Source of the DNA: Chroicocephalus ridibundus
Taxonomy: Eukaryota > Chordata > Aves > Charadriiformes > Laridae
DNA: 64,000 nt
Assembly: GCF_963924245.1 (NCBI RefSeq)
Contig: NC_086285.1
Span: forward strand, 49,191,313-49,255,312
Reading direction: 5' to 3'
Each line of letters begins with the position of its first letter. Position 1 is the stretch's first letter. Of the stretch, positions 1-12,250 are shown in pieces. The notes beneath the pieces are model-generated. The model saw only the letters and a list, made by a program, of their open reading frames with translations, had not been told where the DNA came from and searched no databases. A program made the translations under genes and the position numbers.

Positions 1-2137
1 TACTGCGTTTCCCATCCTTTGCCAAAACTTTCCAGAGTTTTGCTATGGCGAGGTTGCCGTACGGAGATGAAGCTGCCCCGGCTACATGGGAAGCCTTTTG
101 CAGGGCACTGGTGGAGAAGGGAAGGAGGGGAGAGGTGTCCTCACCATGGGACTGCACTATGTTAATGCCTCCTTTCTGCCTCTTCCCTCCCCTGCCACCC
201 CAGACAGAAGCCTGGTGGCTGTGACCTGGGTTTTAGTCTCTCTCCCAGGGCCTGGCCTTGCCCTCTACCCACTGGGGTTTGTCTACCCAGCCCACAGCCC
301 TGCAAGCTGTGGCAGGGAGCATCTCCCTGCATGAACAGAGCGTAAATCTGTTTTTACACGTACTTGAAAAACAAAATCTCTCCCTTTCCTTTCCTCTTTT
401 TACCTTTTTGATGACAGTAAATAAAGCCATATGCGGATAAGAGCTTTGAGAGTGTCACTGTCTGCCTGGTGTGCTAAAAGCGCATCTGTAGTGGGCATTC
501 AAAACACAAGATGTTTCTGTCGTAAAATGAGTTGCGGGCACCATGGGAGCAGCCTACTGCTGTGCTCTAGCTGGGTTTCCTAGTCCCCAGCTATCAGAGT
601 ACCTCTGGAGAAGCTGCCCTGGTTTTCAATCACCTTCTTTTTCTGTTCCTTGTTCCGTTTCTGGTTCATTAAAATTAGAGGTGGACTAAAGTTTTGTCCT
701 GGGAACTGAACGTCCTCATCCTTTGGAGATCTCTGAGTCACAGCTGAAAGCAGGAGCAAATGTCACAGCTGAGTAAAGGGGACAGGGTCACAAATCAATG
801 CGGCAAGTGTCTTACTTTTTACAAACAGCCAAGAAAAACACAGCAAAATCCTCACAGCTTAATGCATGGTTTAGTACTCATGTACAACATACATGGTTGT
901 AATATTCATAATCAAAATAAATATGTTTACCAGTTCTGTAAATCTCCATAATTCCTTCTTCCTCTTTTGCATGTAATATAATTCTCCAAAGGCTTGAAAA
1001 TGCGCATGGTGAGTCCCTAATGCACATTTTATTTGCTGATTTCCAGTGGCTCCGTATAGACATTTTAACTTCAACAGAACATCTCAGCAGGAACTTTCTT
1101 ATCAGGATTTCTGAGACTCGCAACCGTATTCAGAACATCCAGTAGAAAGATTCCTGAGTCTCTGGAGACATCTCCGCTTAAAACCATATTTGCTTTCCTG
1201 GCAGTTTCCTCTGAGAGCCTTTGAATGCGAGGAACAGTGCCATGAGTGTTAAGCTTTTCTCTCCCCATTGCTACAACTCCAGCAGGCGTCGAGTCTCATG
1301 CGCTTGTACTCGCCATGCTGCTGGGGAATCTGGCGTGTTGCGAAAATGACTGAGATTATTACTATGACAAAAGGTTCCCCCCACACACCTTTTGTACCAG
1401 GAACCTCTTTTGCCCTAGGAAATGTCTGTGTTTCTGAAAATGGCTTAGCAGTGAGCTCGCTGCAAACTGTTCTCTCAAAGGAGCCCCTCCTGCTCGCAGC
1501 ACCCTGGGCTGTCAGAGGGAGCGCGCTGAAACAGATGCATCGTGTCTGGCAAATTTTGTGGTGCTAATTTCCGCCACGACAGTGATTTTCTTCAAGTGGC
1601 TTGCTTGGGATAAAATGGGATGAGAATTTAGCACCTAAGCTGTTCAACATAAAGGAAAGATCTGTCCTGGCTGCAGATAGGATGGGGGCTCCTTGTTCCT
1701 CGGTGGCTCTTTCTCCGCCGTACGTGGGAGCCTGATCACCCCTCACCGTTGTGAGGGTCATTACAGGCTAGAGGTGTACGCAGGACGTTGCAGTGTACAT
1801 ATGGTAGATCGCCCCCAAAGGAGTGGAGAGCCAGAAAGCGCTTGGGAACTGCTAATGGCTCCATAAACTTTGAGAACATAACTTTGAGTGGCTGTTAGCG
1901 ACAGGCAGGTCCCCAGAGTGATTTTGGTCAGGTATTCACTCCAGTGCAATGTGTACAGTAGCTATTTTTGCTTGTTTGCATAATAAACCTCTCTCACAGC
2001 TTTTTTCCTTTTAAGTTCCCCCTTGAGTGACATCTATGAAGAGTGAGATTGTCACTGTCCCTGTGAAGTCTGAGAGAGGGTGATGCTGTCACTGCTACTC
2101 TAATGGCTGTGCGCTGAACGGGGGTTTTAATGCCTTC
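1..2137. other. Unique non-coding sequence
   Basis: I see no recognisable gene, RNA or repeat here. The short reading frames overlap on both strands and show no domain I know. AATAAA-like hexamers occur near 420 and 1980, but nothing upstream marks them as the end of a transcript. Confidence 0.6.
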
Positions 2138-2355
2138 AGAGCAGAGATCTCAAAGCTCTTTGTAAACAGGACACCACGTAGCCTCAGAGACACCAAAGCA
2201 GGCAAATCTTAGTTTTCTCTGACGCTGAGGCAGGGTGACACAGGGGAACCCTGCCCCAGTTTCAGGGAAAGAGTCAAGCACCGAGCGCCCAGCCCTCGCG
2301 GGTGCCTGTGGAACAGAACTTGGGCTTCCGAACCCAAAAGCCTCCATCACTCGGG
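2138..2355 (-). repeat. Ancient MIR-like SINE remnant
   Basis: Read on the minus strand, the sequence keeps the order of parts of the amniote MIR-type SINE. A block like the reverse complement of tgtaaagcgctttgagatct sits at about 2140-2165, a ctgaggca block lies near 2223, and a decayed gaacccaggtctcc-type tRNA-related block follows near 2315. The middle is heavily diverged. The assignment rests on block order and spacing rather than a continuous match, so a chance resemblance remains possible. Confidence 0.45.
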
Positions 2356-2845
2356 TAGGAAATCCTTCCCTTCAGGTGGGTGTCGTCTTGCGCTTTCCTG
2401 TCGACTTGCAGGAAAAGATCTCATCCTGCTGTCAAAACAGCAAAGCCTTCACATTTTATACTCCGCCACGAACTAGTAAATATGAAATATATTCAAATGA
2501 GAAAGGCATTCTGTTGCCTCCTTGCAGAAGCTGATCAATATCTTCTCTCTCAGCTAGTGCTGCTTCAGTTAGCAGCAGACAAGCTGTTGGGTTCAGGCTT
2601 CCTGGGCTGACTTTATTTTTAGCTGGGAGTGGCATTTTTCCCCTGGAAGCTTTCCCTGCCTCACATCGCGCAATGAAAGCTGCTTGCTGGCATGACACTT
2701 TCTCCTCCTCGCTACTATTTTCCCTCTGCTGACTTTGTAGCCTTCAAAACATCAGTTTGCTTATTAAATTATCACGCTGCCCACAGCGAGAGAGAAAAAT
2801 GACAGCGCACAGCTTGAGGCTGAGCATCGTGTCGGGCACCTGCCT

Positions 2846-2872
2846 GGGAAGGGGGGACAGGCAGGGCAGGGG
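2846..2872 (+). other. G-quadruplex-capable tract 1
   Basis: Four runs of at least three G are separated by loops of about 2, 7 and 2 bases, which satisfies the usual G3+N1-7 quadruplex rule. It lies in a short GC-rich patch (about 2820-2900). Folding in the cell is not shown by sequence alone. Confidence 0.55.
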
Positions 2873-3026
2873 CTGCGCGGGGGGCTGGCGCTGGGGTTTT
2901 GCCGGGCATTAAAGCCCACCGGCACCTGGGACTCCTCTCTGTGCCTGGCCAGACATCTCCCAGTTCAGGTCCACTGAGAGTGTGCTATGCACAGCTGCAG
3001 GCGAAGCGTTTCTTTGTTGTATTTAT

Positions 3027-3044
3027 GGGGTGGGGGTGGGGGGG
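3027..3044 (+). other. G-quadruplex-capable tract 2
   Basis: An almost uninterrupted G run (4, 5 and 7 G separated by single T) can supply four G3 tracts. It is followed at once by AATAAATAAA, a poly(A)-signal-like sequence. It lies about 155 bp from tract 1 on the same strand. Confidence 0.5.
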
Positions 3045-6000
3045 AATAAATAAAGTTTTGCTGCTCATCTGCCTGAGGATTTTGAGGTGCAGCATCGTCG
3101 TCCCTGGTGAGATCTCAGGTGGGTCCTGACAATGGCAGCATGAGGATGTGCTGGGAGAGACCTCCCCGGCGACTACCGCGTGGCTGGGATTTTGGCCAAA
3201 GAGCCTGAGCCAATGGAGATGGGAGAGAATAACAGCACTGTCTTATGTGGTTTGCTCTCCATGTTGAGACCATGTGCGTTCTCCAGCAGGGCTCGTGCTG
3301 TTTTCTGTCACTCTTCGGCTAGAGAGCTTGCCACAAGCTCCACCTCTTGCAGTGAGTCATGGTTCAAAACGTACACTTCTATAAAAGAAAAAAAAAAAAA
3401 AAGGGAAAAACAATAAGTCATGAGAGCTGTGAAGAAATCTTTAACAATGTGAGGGAGTGTGCACCATTTCAACATCAAATAAATCTTTAGAGAGCCCTGA
3501 GAACCTGTTAGAGGTGGATGAACTCACCTCCATCCCTTAAACCTAATGACAGTTTACATCTCTATGGTGAAATGATTTGTGCACTGACCTATCGGTTCTG
3601 AAATGCATGCCCTTCAATGTCAAAACTCCTCCCTGCCCTTAAGAGCTGTATCTCCAGATGTTCCCTGCATAGCCGCCAAAATGTCCAGCATCCACCTCTG
3701 TGATACAATTATGCGCAGTAAATATTAGCACTGAATACCCAGGTGCTGGGCAGAATTAATGCATTTCATGCCTCTTCTGCAGTCCAAGCATGTTTCCTGA
3801 GAGCAGCGATAACATCCTGAGCCGGCAGGTAATAGCAGGCTTCACAATGAAAAGATGCACAGATGATCCTTTCTCCCTCCCTCCAAACCCTTCCAAATTA
3901 GATGTGCAAAACTGGCGGCTGCTGCTGCCTTCTGGAGGAGCACCCTGCAAGAGCGAGGGCCTCGGCAAGCAGAGTCTAAATCGTCTGTGATATTCGAGCC
4001 TGTTTGAACTTTGCACTTTCCTTCCCCCCCTAGATAACATTATCGAAATCCCAGCGTTCAAGACCTGCAAGGTTGTAACGCAAAACTGCAGGGAAATAAT
4101 CCTGCGCGTCCCCGGCAGTCTCTTCTGCTAGGGAGACCTCCAGCTTGGGCCTGGGAACGCATGAGCCTGTGTGCCTGTGTGTTTTAAAATCTCTGCATAG
4201 CTGTGGCCAGACATGCCTCTAGGTCCATGCTGTTTCCTACTCCTACTATAGTGCATTTACGCACATTGGAGTTTTTCTTTATTATTTGCTCAGGTGAAAT
4301 AAACACTCATGAACCTGAGTGAACCAGCTCAGTTCTTCCTAGAGTAATCTTTACTGCTGTTATTTCTCTCTAAAACACATAATCCTTTAGTATTTAGAGC
4401 GGTAAGAAAACTGCCTTCTCTGGCACATGGGATGAATCGATGTCATGGTTCTTCATCTCCACGTTGGGGGACAAGATACCCACCCAGGCTGGTGAAATGG
4501 CAGTCGCCAAACATGTGAGTCATGATGGATTTGGCTATGGTTGTTTTTTAGCATCTATGACAACAAATGTTGCAGGTCAATAGACTCTCCAGCTTGAGCA
4601 CTTGACTCAGGCAGCACCATTCGAGTGGAAAATGTGGTTTTCACCAGCTCGCAGTTAATTTCCCCTTGTCCTGGTGTCATTGATACTCTTGTCACTTCCC
4701 GTGTCACTGATATTCCCAGAGTACCCTGAGAAATACATGACATTGTGCAAGCACATACTGCTGCTTACTTCTAGCCAGCCATGCTGATTAGCCAAGACCA
4801 CAGGCGGCACAAAGCATCCAGCCTGCTGCTGTTTGTTGTATTGCTCCAGAGGGGAGAAAAAAAAAGCCCTAAAGCCCTCCTATACATCATCCTACCTCCC
4901 CCCTCCAATAATTAAAATGATATTAATTTATTTAACAGCACAACCCATTAGGAGTAAATGCATTGTTCTTAGCGGGCTCCATGATGGAGTAGAAACGCCT
5001 CATTAACATTGGATATATCAACCTGGGAGCAGGAGCGAAGTCGGAGAGAACAGTGACTGGCAGTACAATGAGTCCACCAGACCCCATGCAGGGACGTTTC
5101 CTTCAGTCGCTCAGCCTGCATTCAGATCCAGCCCGCTCTCCAAAGACACCATCTGTGCAGGTTTCCAGCGCCTGGGTCGTACCTCTGCAGCACAGCCCTG
5201 GCTGGATTCCCTGGGCTTTTCAGGCCTTTTTGACCAGGGGAAGCAGCTGTGGGCAGGCTGAGCGCAAGCCAGACCCCGGCTGACCTTGAAGCTGCCTCCC
5301 ACAAGCTATAAATATTGCTTTCTTCTCGGTATGCTGCGGGATGAGTTGCCCGTTAAGAAACAGCATTTTCTTGGTCTCCGGCTCTTCTGGTCTCCAGAAG
5401 CAACTGCCGGGAAACCTGTAATGCTGTCCTATGAGCCACCCTGGCAAGAGGACTGAGCTGCTTCAAGCTTTTTTGTCCCAGCACAGAGCTGTGGTAATTC
5501 ACCCATCTCAGCACTGCCGTTTAATGGCACTTTTCCCAAAGAAGAGTAGGAGTTGTTGGAAGGGCAGAGGTGGATGAAGGTCACCAAGTGGGGGTGGCTC
5601 CAGTTAGCACAATGGTGGGCACAAACCTGTGCAGAGATGATAGATGTCCCAAGGGCAGCCCTTGCTCCCTTCCTGCTCCTCCTGGGTAATGGGGAGCAGA
5701 GTGCTTCTCTGTCCTGCCCTGGAGTTGTCCACTAGAGATGCCTTCACCTAGCATTCTCAGGACTCAGATGGTGGCAATGGAGGAGATACTGAGATAATAG
5801 CAACTGTTTTTAAAAGCTCTTTCCTTCCAATACCTGGAGAAATACTTCCCGTGAGTCATATTTCTTTCTTGGGTTCAACCCAAACTTGTGGACTTCAGCT
5901 TCCTCTTCTCTGGGGTCTCCAAGTTCATTAGTTGCTCTGTGCTGAACAAAGCGTCTGGGACCATTTCACTCTGTCTCTCTCTACAGATCTGGATCCTTCA

Positions 6001-6334
6001 GGAGGAAGAACTCACAGGAATCTCCTTCAGGATGGGTGAGTTATGATACATCTGCACTCAGTCACTCCTGCTGTCAGACATAAAGAACAGACACAGAAAC
6101 ATGGCTTGCTCAAGGATAAGCACACGTGTTTGGGATGTCTGGCCCACAGCAGTGATAAATTAACACAAAAGCAATGATGGTTCATGTGGGTGCTCACAAA
6201 GCCTGGACACCACTAATGTCAGTACGTCTTTCCAACGGGAATGTAGGGTCTGCTCCGCCCCGCCCAGGAGCCGGGCAGTCGTGTTTGCTGCCATAGGTGA
6301 GCTCTTCCTGGGCATTGCCACTGCACTCGGCCAT

Positions 6335-6424
6335 GGTCCTCCCCTGTGTAAAGCCTTGTGGCAATGCCTCTGAGGGTGCCGTGGTCCTCCCCTGTGTAAA
6401 GCCGTGTGGCAATGCCTCTGAGGG
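6335..6424 (+). repeat. 48-bp tandem duplication, two copies
   Basis: A 48-bp unit starting ggtcctcccctgtgtaaag at 6335 is repeated from 6383 through 6424, the second copy being slightly short. Over about 42 shared bases I see one difference (cct versus ccg near the middle). Such high identity points to a recent duplication. The unit length is a multiple of three, which explains the repeated peptide in the open frames crossing it; I see no sign these are coding. Confidence 0.9.
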
Positions 6425-9400
6425 GGAATCGCTGTTCCCTGCAAGAAGATTGTCCCCGTATGAACACATAACAGGTTACATTTCCTTCCTGAATCTGATA
6501 TGCCTGTCATAAATAAACTTCTGTTGTATATAAATGGGAAAGTTTCAGTGGAAAATAGCATTGCTCATGTCTAACGTCCTTGTGTAATTAACAAAGATTA
6601 TTTTCTGCAATGTATGTGCACCTAATTACCATTCCGAGTGATCATTGAGGTGTACATAGAGTTAGCAGGAGCCTTGCTACTTGTTCATCTGGAGACACCC
6701 AGGGAGGGAAAGCAGGGCAGAGGAAAGGGCCTGGAAGGCCAGCATTGTGCCCTGAATGTGTTCCCACCCACGAATGGGGTACAGCACACTGCTTTACCCT
6801 GACAAGGGGGACACAGCCGTGTGGGATCTCGGGGCTCACGTTTTGAACCAAGATACACATTACCAAGTCAGCAATGAGTGCAAGGGCACTCAGCACTTTT
6901 TGCCAAGGTGTTTACGTACCCCTCATGCTGTTTTCCCAGGGCTTAGCATAATACCCGTCAGTTCCTACATTCCTCACGAAGCTGGAAATTTCTATTATCA
7001 GGCACCCAGCAACTTGGGCACAGTCTGTTTCTTCCTCTGCTGAACTGACTGCTATCTGCCTGTCTCGCAGTCTCCCTCTTATTAATTCAGCTCTGGCAGG
7101 CAACCGAGCACTTCTAGCCATGGCTGAGGCGCTAAGCCCAGGAAAGGGAATGCATTGTGTTAACCGTTGCCGCATCTGACCCATGTCTGGTTTTAATACG
7201 GCGACGGGGTGAATGAGAAGGTGACGGCTGCGTTCAGAAATGCGGGAAGCATTTTTCAGCGAGGAGTGAAACCGTGCCAAGACAATAACGGGGAATGGCT
7301 TTATTTCCAGCAGCTTGAGGTGGGTCACAGCACAGATCCGTAAGGTTAGGCTTTTCCAGGTTGGAGTGTCATAGCACCTCGTAAACGCCGACTGACATAG
7401 CACCACAGCCCCAGAAGAAGGAGAGATATTTGAAGGCCAGTAGCAGCAGGTCTGCCCAAAACCAGCACCCCAATCCCAGCGCCATGGAGCAGCTGGGACC
7501 TCGCTCCTTCCTCGTTCACCAATTTTAACCAAGACCCCTGCTGCGAGTCGGGAATGGCGACCCATGCAGCTTAAAGGTGAAGAGCACATTCATTCAGATT
7601 CCCATGAAGCCAAGCCGTCAGCTTTTGCAAGAGGCTTAATTAGGGTAGGCACCCAGTTTGCTGGAGGGAGAGAGCGAGCCCCTCCTGCCATCGCCCCTGC
7701 GAAGGTCCCCATCCCACCCCTTCCTGCAGCCTCACTCTTCAGTTTACTGGTGATTTAAATGCACATTTTTTGCTTTGTCTTTTTCCCTGCACTTGCTCAT
7801 GTGAGGGAACACAGTAAGGATTCATTACTTTCTCTCATGTACTGGCGAAAAACATCTATCTCCCAGTCTGGTTTTCAAACCATGTCCTCCTACCACCGAG
7901 CTTGCAGTGCATGGACATGGAAGGCTGGCTGCAGGTGTGGCCAGAACACCTGCAATGCGATGACTTGGGTTTCCTTTCATTTTTTGACAAAGCTGTGATG
8001 TGCCCTGGCCCAGCCTTTTCTCCTGGGTTACTTTGACTCAAAAATGAATGTTTCTGGCAGGATGCAATTACACGCCAAAGTTTCATTTCTGCATGCAGTA
8101 CAACCACAGCACAATTTACAGGTTGTACAACCTAGGAAGTCATCAGGGACAAGATTAGCCATTTAAGGGGATGGCCCAGATGGGCAGAGGTGAAATCAGG
8201 TGAAGGAAGGAGATGAGCGGGCCATACTTATTGGTTCAGAAACCTTGTAGGACAGATGAGTAAGAGCAAATGGGGAAAGTGGATTTGCTGACAAGTAAAG
8301 ATTAGGTGCCATTAGTTACTTTCCGGAGCAAAAGAGACAAGTGAACAACAGAGACTTGTTCCAAAGAGCAGCAAAGTCCAGGAGAGTCTTTCCTCTAGTC
8401 TCAGGGGGTTTTGGAGCCGGTCCCCAGCACTGTCCAAGGACAAGCTGATCTCAGTTACTGCTCCGTTTGTTTCTTTCTGTCTTTATTTCCACTCAGGAGG
8501 TGCTGAGGACTTTCTGCTGATAACCAGCTCGCAGATCACATCTCACACCATGCGTGGGAGCCGCAGCGAGTGACTCGTGAGGGTCTGCAGCCACCTCCAC
8601 CCTCAAAAATGCCCCTGCAAACCCCACGGGGAGCTGCTGGGAGAGGCTCTCGCTCTCCCTCTGCCTCTCCCTCCTCCTCTTCAGCAACACACAGACCGAA
8701 AATCCCACCCTCGGTGATTCAGATCAACAGACGGCCCTGTTATTTCTCAGACTGAGAACTCTTAACATTTCCTGCCGACAGCTATTTTGGGAATATTAAG
8801 CCCGAATGTTTTGGTGGAAAGTGAATTCAAAGGGCCACAAGAGCAGGGGAATGAGTGAATGAACGCAAGCAACTCAACAACACTAAAAATTTTGTAACGC
8901 TTTTTTTAAACACAGAGGGAGCTTTGATATCGCACATGGCAACAAAGACTTTTGTCATGTAGGCTGCTTGGAGTTAATCTGAAAGCGCCTCCATTGTGCC
9001 GGCATTCGGTCGCAGGAAGCAAAGCTCGTAGTGGAGCGTGAGATAAAAATATTTTTCAGGCTCATCACTTTTTGACATCTCCACTCCAACACTTCCTCCC
9101 TGAAGCGGTGTGTACAGACAGCTCCGTCGTGGCTGCCACTTCTGATCTTCAGCCTCACCCACCCTTGGAGCACATGTGCCGATGCCGACTACGCGAGGAG
9201 GTGGAAGAGCTTACAGTGACAGCCTGAAATCAACAGGGATGGCTCATCTGTTTCAGGTGTGCGAGATCTGGCCTCCAGTGAGCAGTCATTATCTTTCACG
9301 CCGAAGCACAAAGGAGTCGAATCTGTCTACGAAATTACATTATTCTACAACAGTGGGAAAAATCAATGTCCTGTGGTCATGATTATGCAGGCGTTGGGCC

Positions 9401-9987
9401 ATGCTAGAGACTACTATGTGGTTTTGTTTTGATTTTAAAGAAGCAACTGGGCATTCAAGTCATTCAATAAGAAAAAAAATCCTGATTTTCAGCAGAGGCA
9501 GTGAATGCACTGGATTAGGATCTGTGTGCCTAATTTCAAAAGTGTATTTCTTTTGGAAAAAAAAAACTTTTACATTTTTCCCTTTTTGCTACCTTCTGCC
9601 TCAAGATCTCAAAGCAGAGCAAGATTTGAACAAATTACAGCTACCCAGGAACATATAATATTTATTCACAGTAAATGCTTTTCCTAGAAGAGTTCTTTGG
9701 AGCACATTTGGAAGATATTGAATAAAAATTTGCATTTTAGAAGAAGATTCAGCCTTTCTAGGTCTGCGCAGCGAAGAATCTACCCTGCTAAATATTTCCC
9801 CGTAGCTGCAACAAGCCTTAGCATGGCCCTGGTGCTGTGAGAACACACACTGTCTAATCATCTTGAGGTTGGGTAGATGGCATGTTTCAAATGGGAATGT
9901 TTGTCCACACTACATAGAAATGCAATGTGTAGTATAGTTACAGGAAATATAAAGGAGGGTAGCAGGACACATGAACCTTGTACGTTG
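6425..9987. other. Unique sequence with a CpG-dense pocket
   Basis: No repeat family is recognised. The part at about 7050-7560 is richer in CpG than its surroundings and carries the longest open frame in the window (minus strand, 6912-7589, 225 codons from its first ATG). That frame has no family resemblance, transmembrane pattern or domain that I recognise. The rest is ordinary single-copy sequence. Confidence 0.5.
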
Positions 9988-10321
9988 TACCTGAAGGGGG
10001 CCTACAGGAAAGCTGGGGAGGGGCTGTTTGCAAGGGCATGTAGCGATAAGACGAGGGGCAATGGTTTTAAACTAGAGCAGGGTAGGGTTAGATTAGACAT
10101 TAGGAAGAAGTTCTTTACAATGAGGGCGGTGAGACACTAGAACAGGTTGCCCAGAGAGGTGGTGGAGGCCCCATCCCTGGAGACATTCAAGGCCAGGCTT
10201 GATGAAGCTCTGAGCAACCTGATCTAGTTGAACATATCCCTGCTTACTGCAGGGGGGTTGGACTAGATGACCTTTAAGGGTCCCTTCCAACCCAACGCAT
10301 TCTATGATTCTACGATTCTAC
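9988..10321 (+). mobile_element. CR1 LINE, 5'-truncated 3' end
   Basis: CR1 is the dominant non-LTR retrotransposon of birds and copies itself by target-primed reverse transcription, leaving mostly 5'-truncated 3' ends. This copy begins within the ORF2 C-terminus (YLKGAYRKAGEGLF, then RLDIRKKFFTMR) and runs through the short 3' UTR to the tail ttctatgattctacgattct. The reading frame is cut by TAG at 10138, where the related copy at 57.6 kb encodes W in the VRHWN motif, consistent with TGG to TAG. It closely resembles the copies at 57.5 and 61.1 kb and so belongs to the same subfamily. Confidence 0.95.
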
Positions 10322-12134
10322 ATGAGATCTGCTACTACCAGTGAAGTGTATATACTATGTACGTTTTGGTATACCACAGATTTCCCAAGCTCTGTTCCAG
10401 CCTCCAGGCACATACTTGCCCGCACCATATAGCTGACGGCATCTATCCGTACAGTACATAGTGTGGCTTGGGTAGGTAAGCCAGGGAATGACTTTCAGGT
10501 GGACACACCATGGTTTGGTGATGTGCCTGGAGAGGCTGGAGTCCTGGCTCGTGTCCTTTGGGAGTGGTACGGAAAGCCCAGCACTGTGGGATACCAGCTT
10601 AGGTGTGCTTGGGGAACAGTCTGCAACTCAAGCGTAAAATGAATTAAAGACCGGGCATAAATTTGGTGAAGTAATTTCTGGGAATTTGGCAATGGATTAA
10701 GCTTTCCATGCACATAATGCCTAGCCCCGGAGGGAGCTGGCTGAGCAATGCTTTCCTGATGAAACTCAGCCCTGCTTCGCTTCATGTCTGCTTGTATTTT
10801 CTAGCCCCACCTCAGCTTTCCAAGGGGCCTGGCAGAGGGCAGAGGTGAGAAAGAGAACTTGTCTAGTGAACCAGTGCCTAATTTCCTATTGAAATCATCT
10901 GGTTTCAGCAAAAGAGGATGATTTTAAGTGACTGGCAACATCATGGTTTCTGCTGAATTGGGCATTGAATTTTGGAGATCTTTTGATTGTGTAGCTGGGA
11001 AAAAAAAGGAGAGAAAGCTTCATGAGACCCTCCTGGACCTGAAGCTTCTGTGTGTAGTGCTTCTTTGCTACCTGGCAATGTGGAGTGAGTGGGTAAAGAG
11101 AAAAAAATGTATGTAATAATTTGAATTTGAAAGTGAATTTTGAGTTGATTGAGTTCAGCAATCCTTCTGTGTTTGACTTCTGCATTTATTTGTATATTCA
11201 AGCTCTACAAGCATGAGGGCTTGCCGAGTGAATTTTAAACAGAGATGCTCATGTACTGACCATCAGTGAATTCCGAATAGTTTATTTTCTTGCAAAATTT
11301 ACACTGTGCTGCTTTGTTACCTAACTCCCCTTACCAGGGAATTAGAAAGGGAAATAGATGGATATGGCACATATTGCATATTATAATTTATAATGGCCTG
11401 CTCTACAGAGAGGAAGTTATTTGCTGACATTACTATTGAACATAAATAATGAATAAATTAGAGAATGTTGCAATCTGTTTATAGACAATTCTCAGACAAA
11501 GGTGAAATTCATGAAAAAAATATCAGTTGCAAATGATTTGCTCAGCTCTAGTTCTTACTCCTGTGCCTCTGAGGGCCCTTGACTACTCATGAGCTGATAA
11601 CCGTCAGTTCCAGCATGGCAGGCTATGAACTCCTCTGCATGACTTATAGAATCAGAAGAACTGTAATTAAAAATATTGACGAATATTCATGCTCTTCTTC
11701 ATCTGTTAAATAGGTGAAGCTTATTTGTGCCTCTTGACCCTCAGTACGACATGGGTGGGGTGAATACAATGCTGAAATTTATGGCTAATGTAAGTTAGTG
11801 TTCATTGCCGCCTAGGGTAAAGGAGACTCAGATCAACGATCACCCAGCCAGGGTGCAGGGAGGAGGCTGCAATCTCATGTAGGGGCTGATGTGTTTGTTT
11901 GTGTGAACAGCCTGCTGTTGGCGAAACCTCTTTTGGGAAAAGTCTTCTGGACAAAGGACATGTAGATGGGAGCTTTATTCTCATCTGTGTCAGAGACTTT
12001 TTAAAAAGCTATTTTTTGTCCAGACTCTTTAAGAGATAAAGTAGCAGTGTAGGTGCTTAGCTTCCTGTGATTTCTCTTCATTATGTTTGTGGCACCTAAT
12101 TATCATGTGGATACGAATTTTGAAGTGGCCCGTG
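10322..12134. other. Unique non-coding sequence
   Basis: AT-richer single-copy DNA, with no gene or clear repeat recognised. A short segment around 11690-11740 faintly resembles part of a MIR core but is too brief to call. Confidence 0.5.
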
Positions 12135-12250
12135 CCCTCTTCCTGCCTATTCCTATTTCAATAAAATAAAGATTACAATCTCTGCTGATCTCACAGGGAT
12201 GCTGTGAGGGACCATTATATGGCTTTTTGTCTCAGAAGAGAAGCTATAAA
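12135..12250 (+). repeat. Possible MIR-like SINE fragment
   Basis: The run from ttcaataaaataaagattac to tcacagggatgctgtgaggg follows the MIR order of an ATAATA-type region followed by ctcacagggttgttgtgagg. Only this part of the element is readable and the flanks have decayed. It is consistent with an ancient MIR on the plus strand, at moderate to low certainty. Confidence 0.4.

Larger units (their letters stand above)
2356..6334. other. Unique non-coding sequence with two G-rich tracts
   Basis: Apart from the G-rich tracts and a short A run (about 3388-3402), this is unremarkable single-copy sequence. A 49-bp exon-like stretch (5987-6035), with a pyrimidine-rich acceptor and a gtgagt donor, is discussed under findings. 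It is not called as a gene because nothing links it to another exon. Confidence 0.55.

Noticed and set aside
6912..7589. 225-codon minus-strand open frame as a protein-coding gene
   Set aside because: No recognised domain, no codon-usage signal I can see, and a CpG-rich composition that lowers stop frequency. Kept only as a finding to test.
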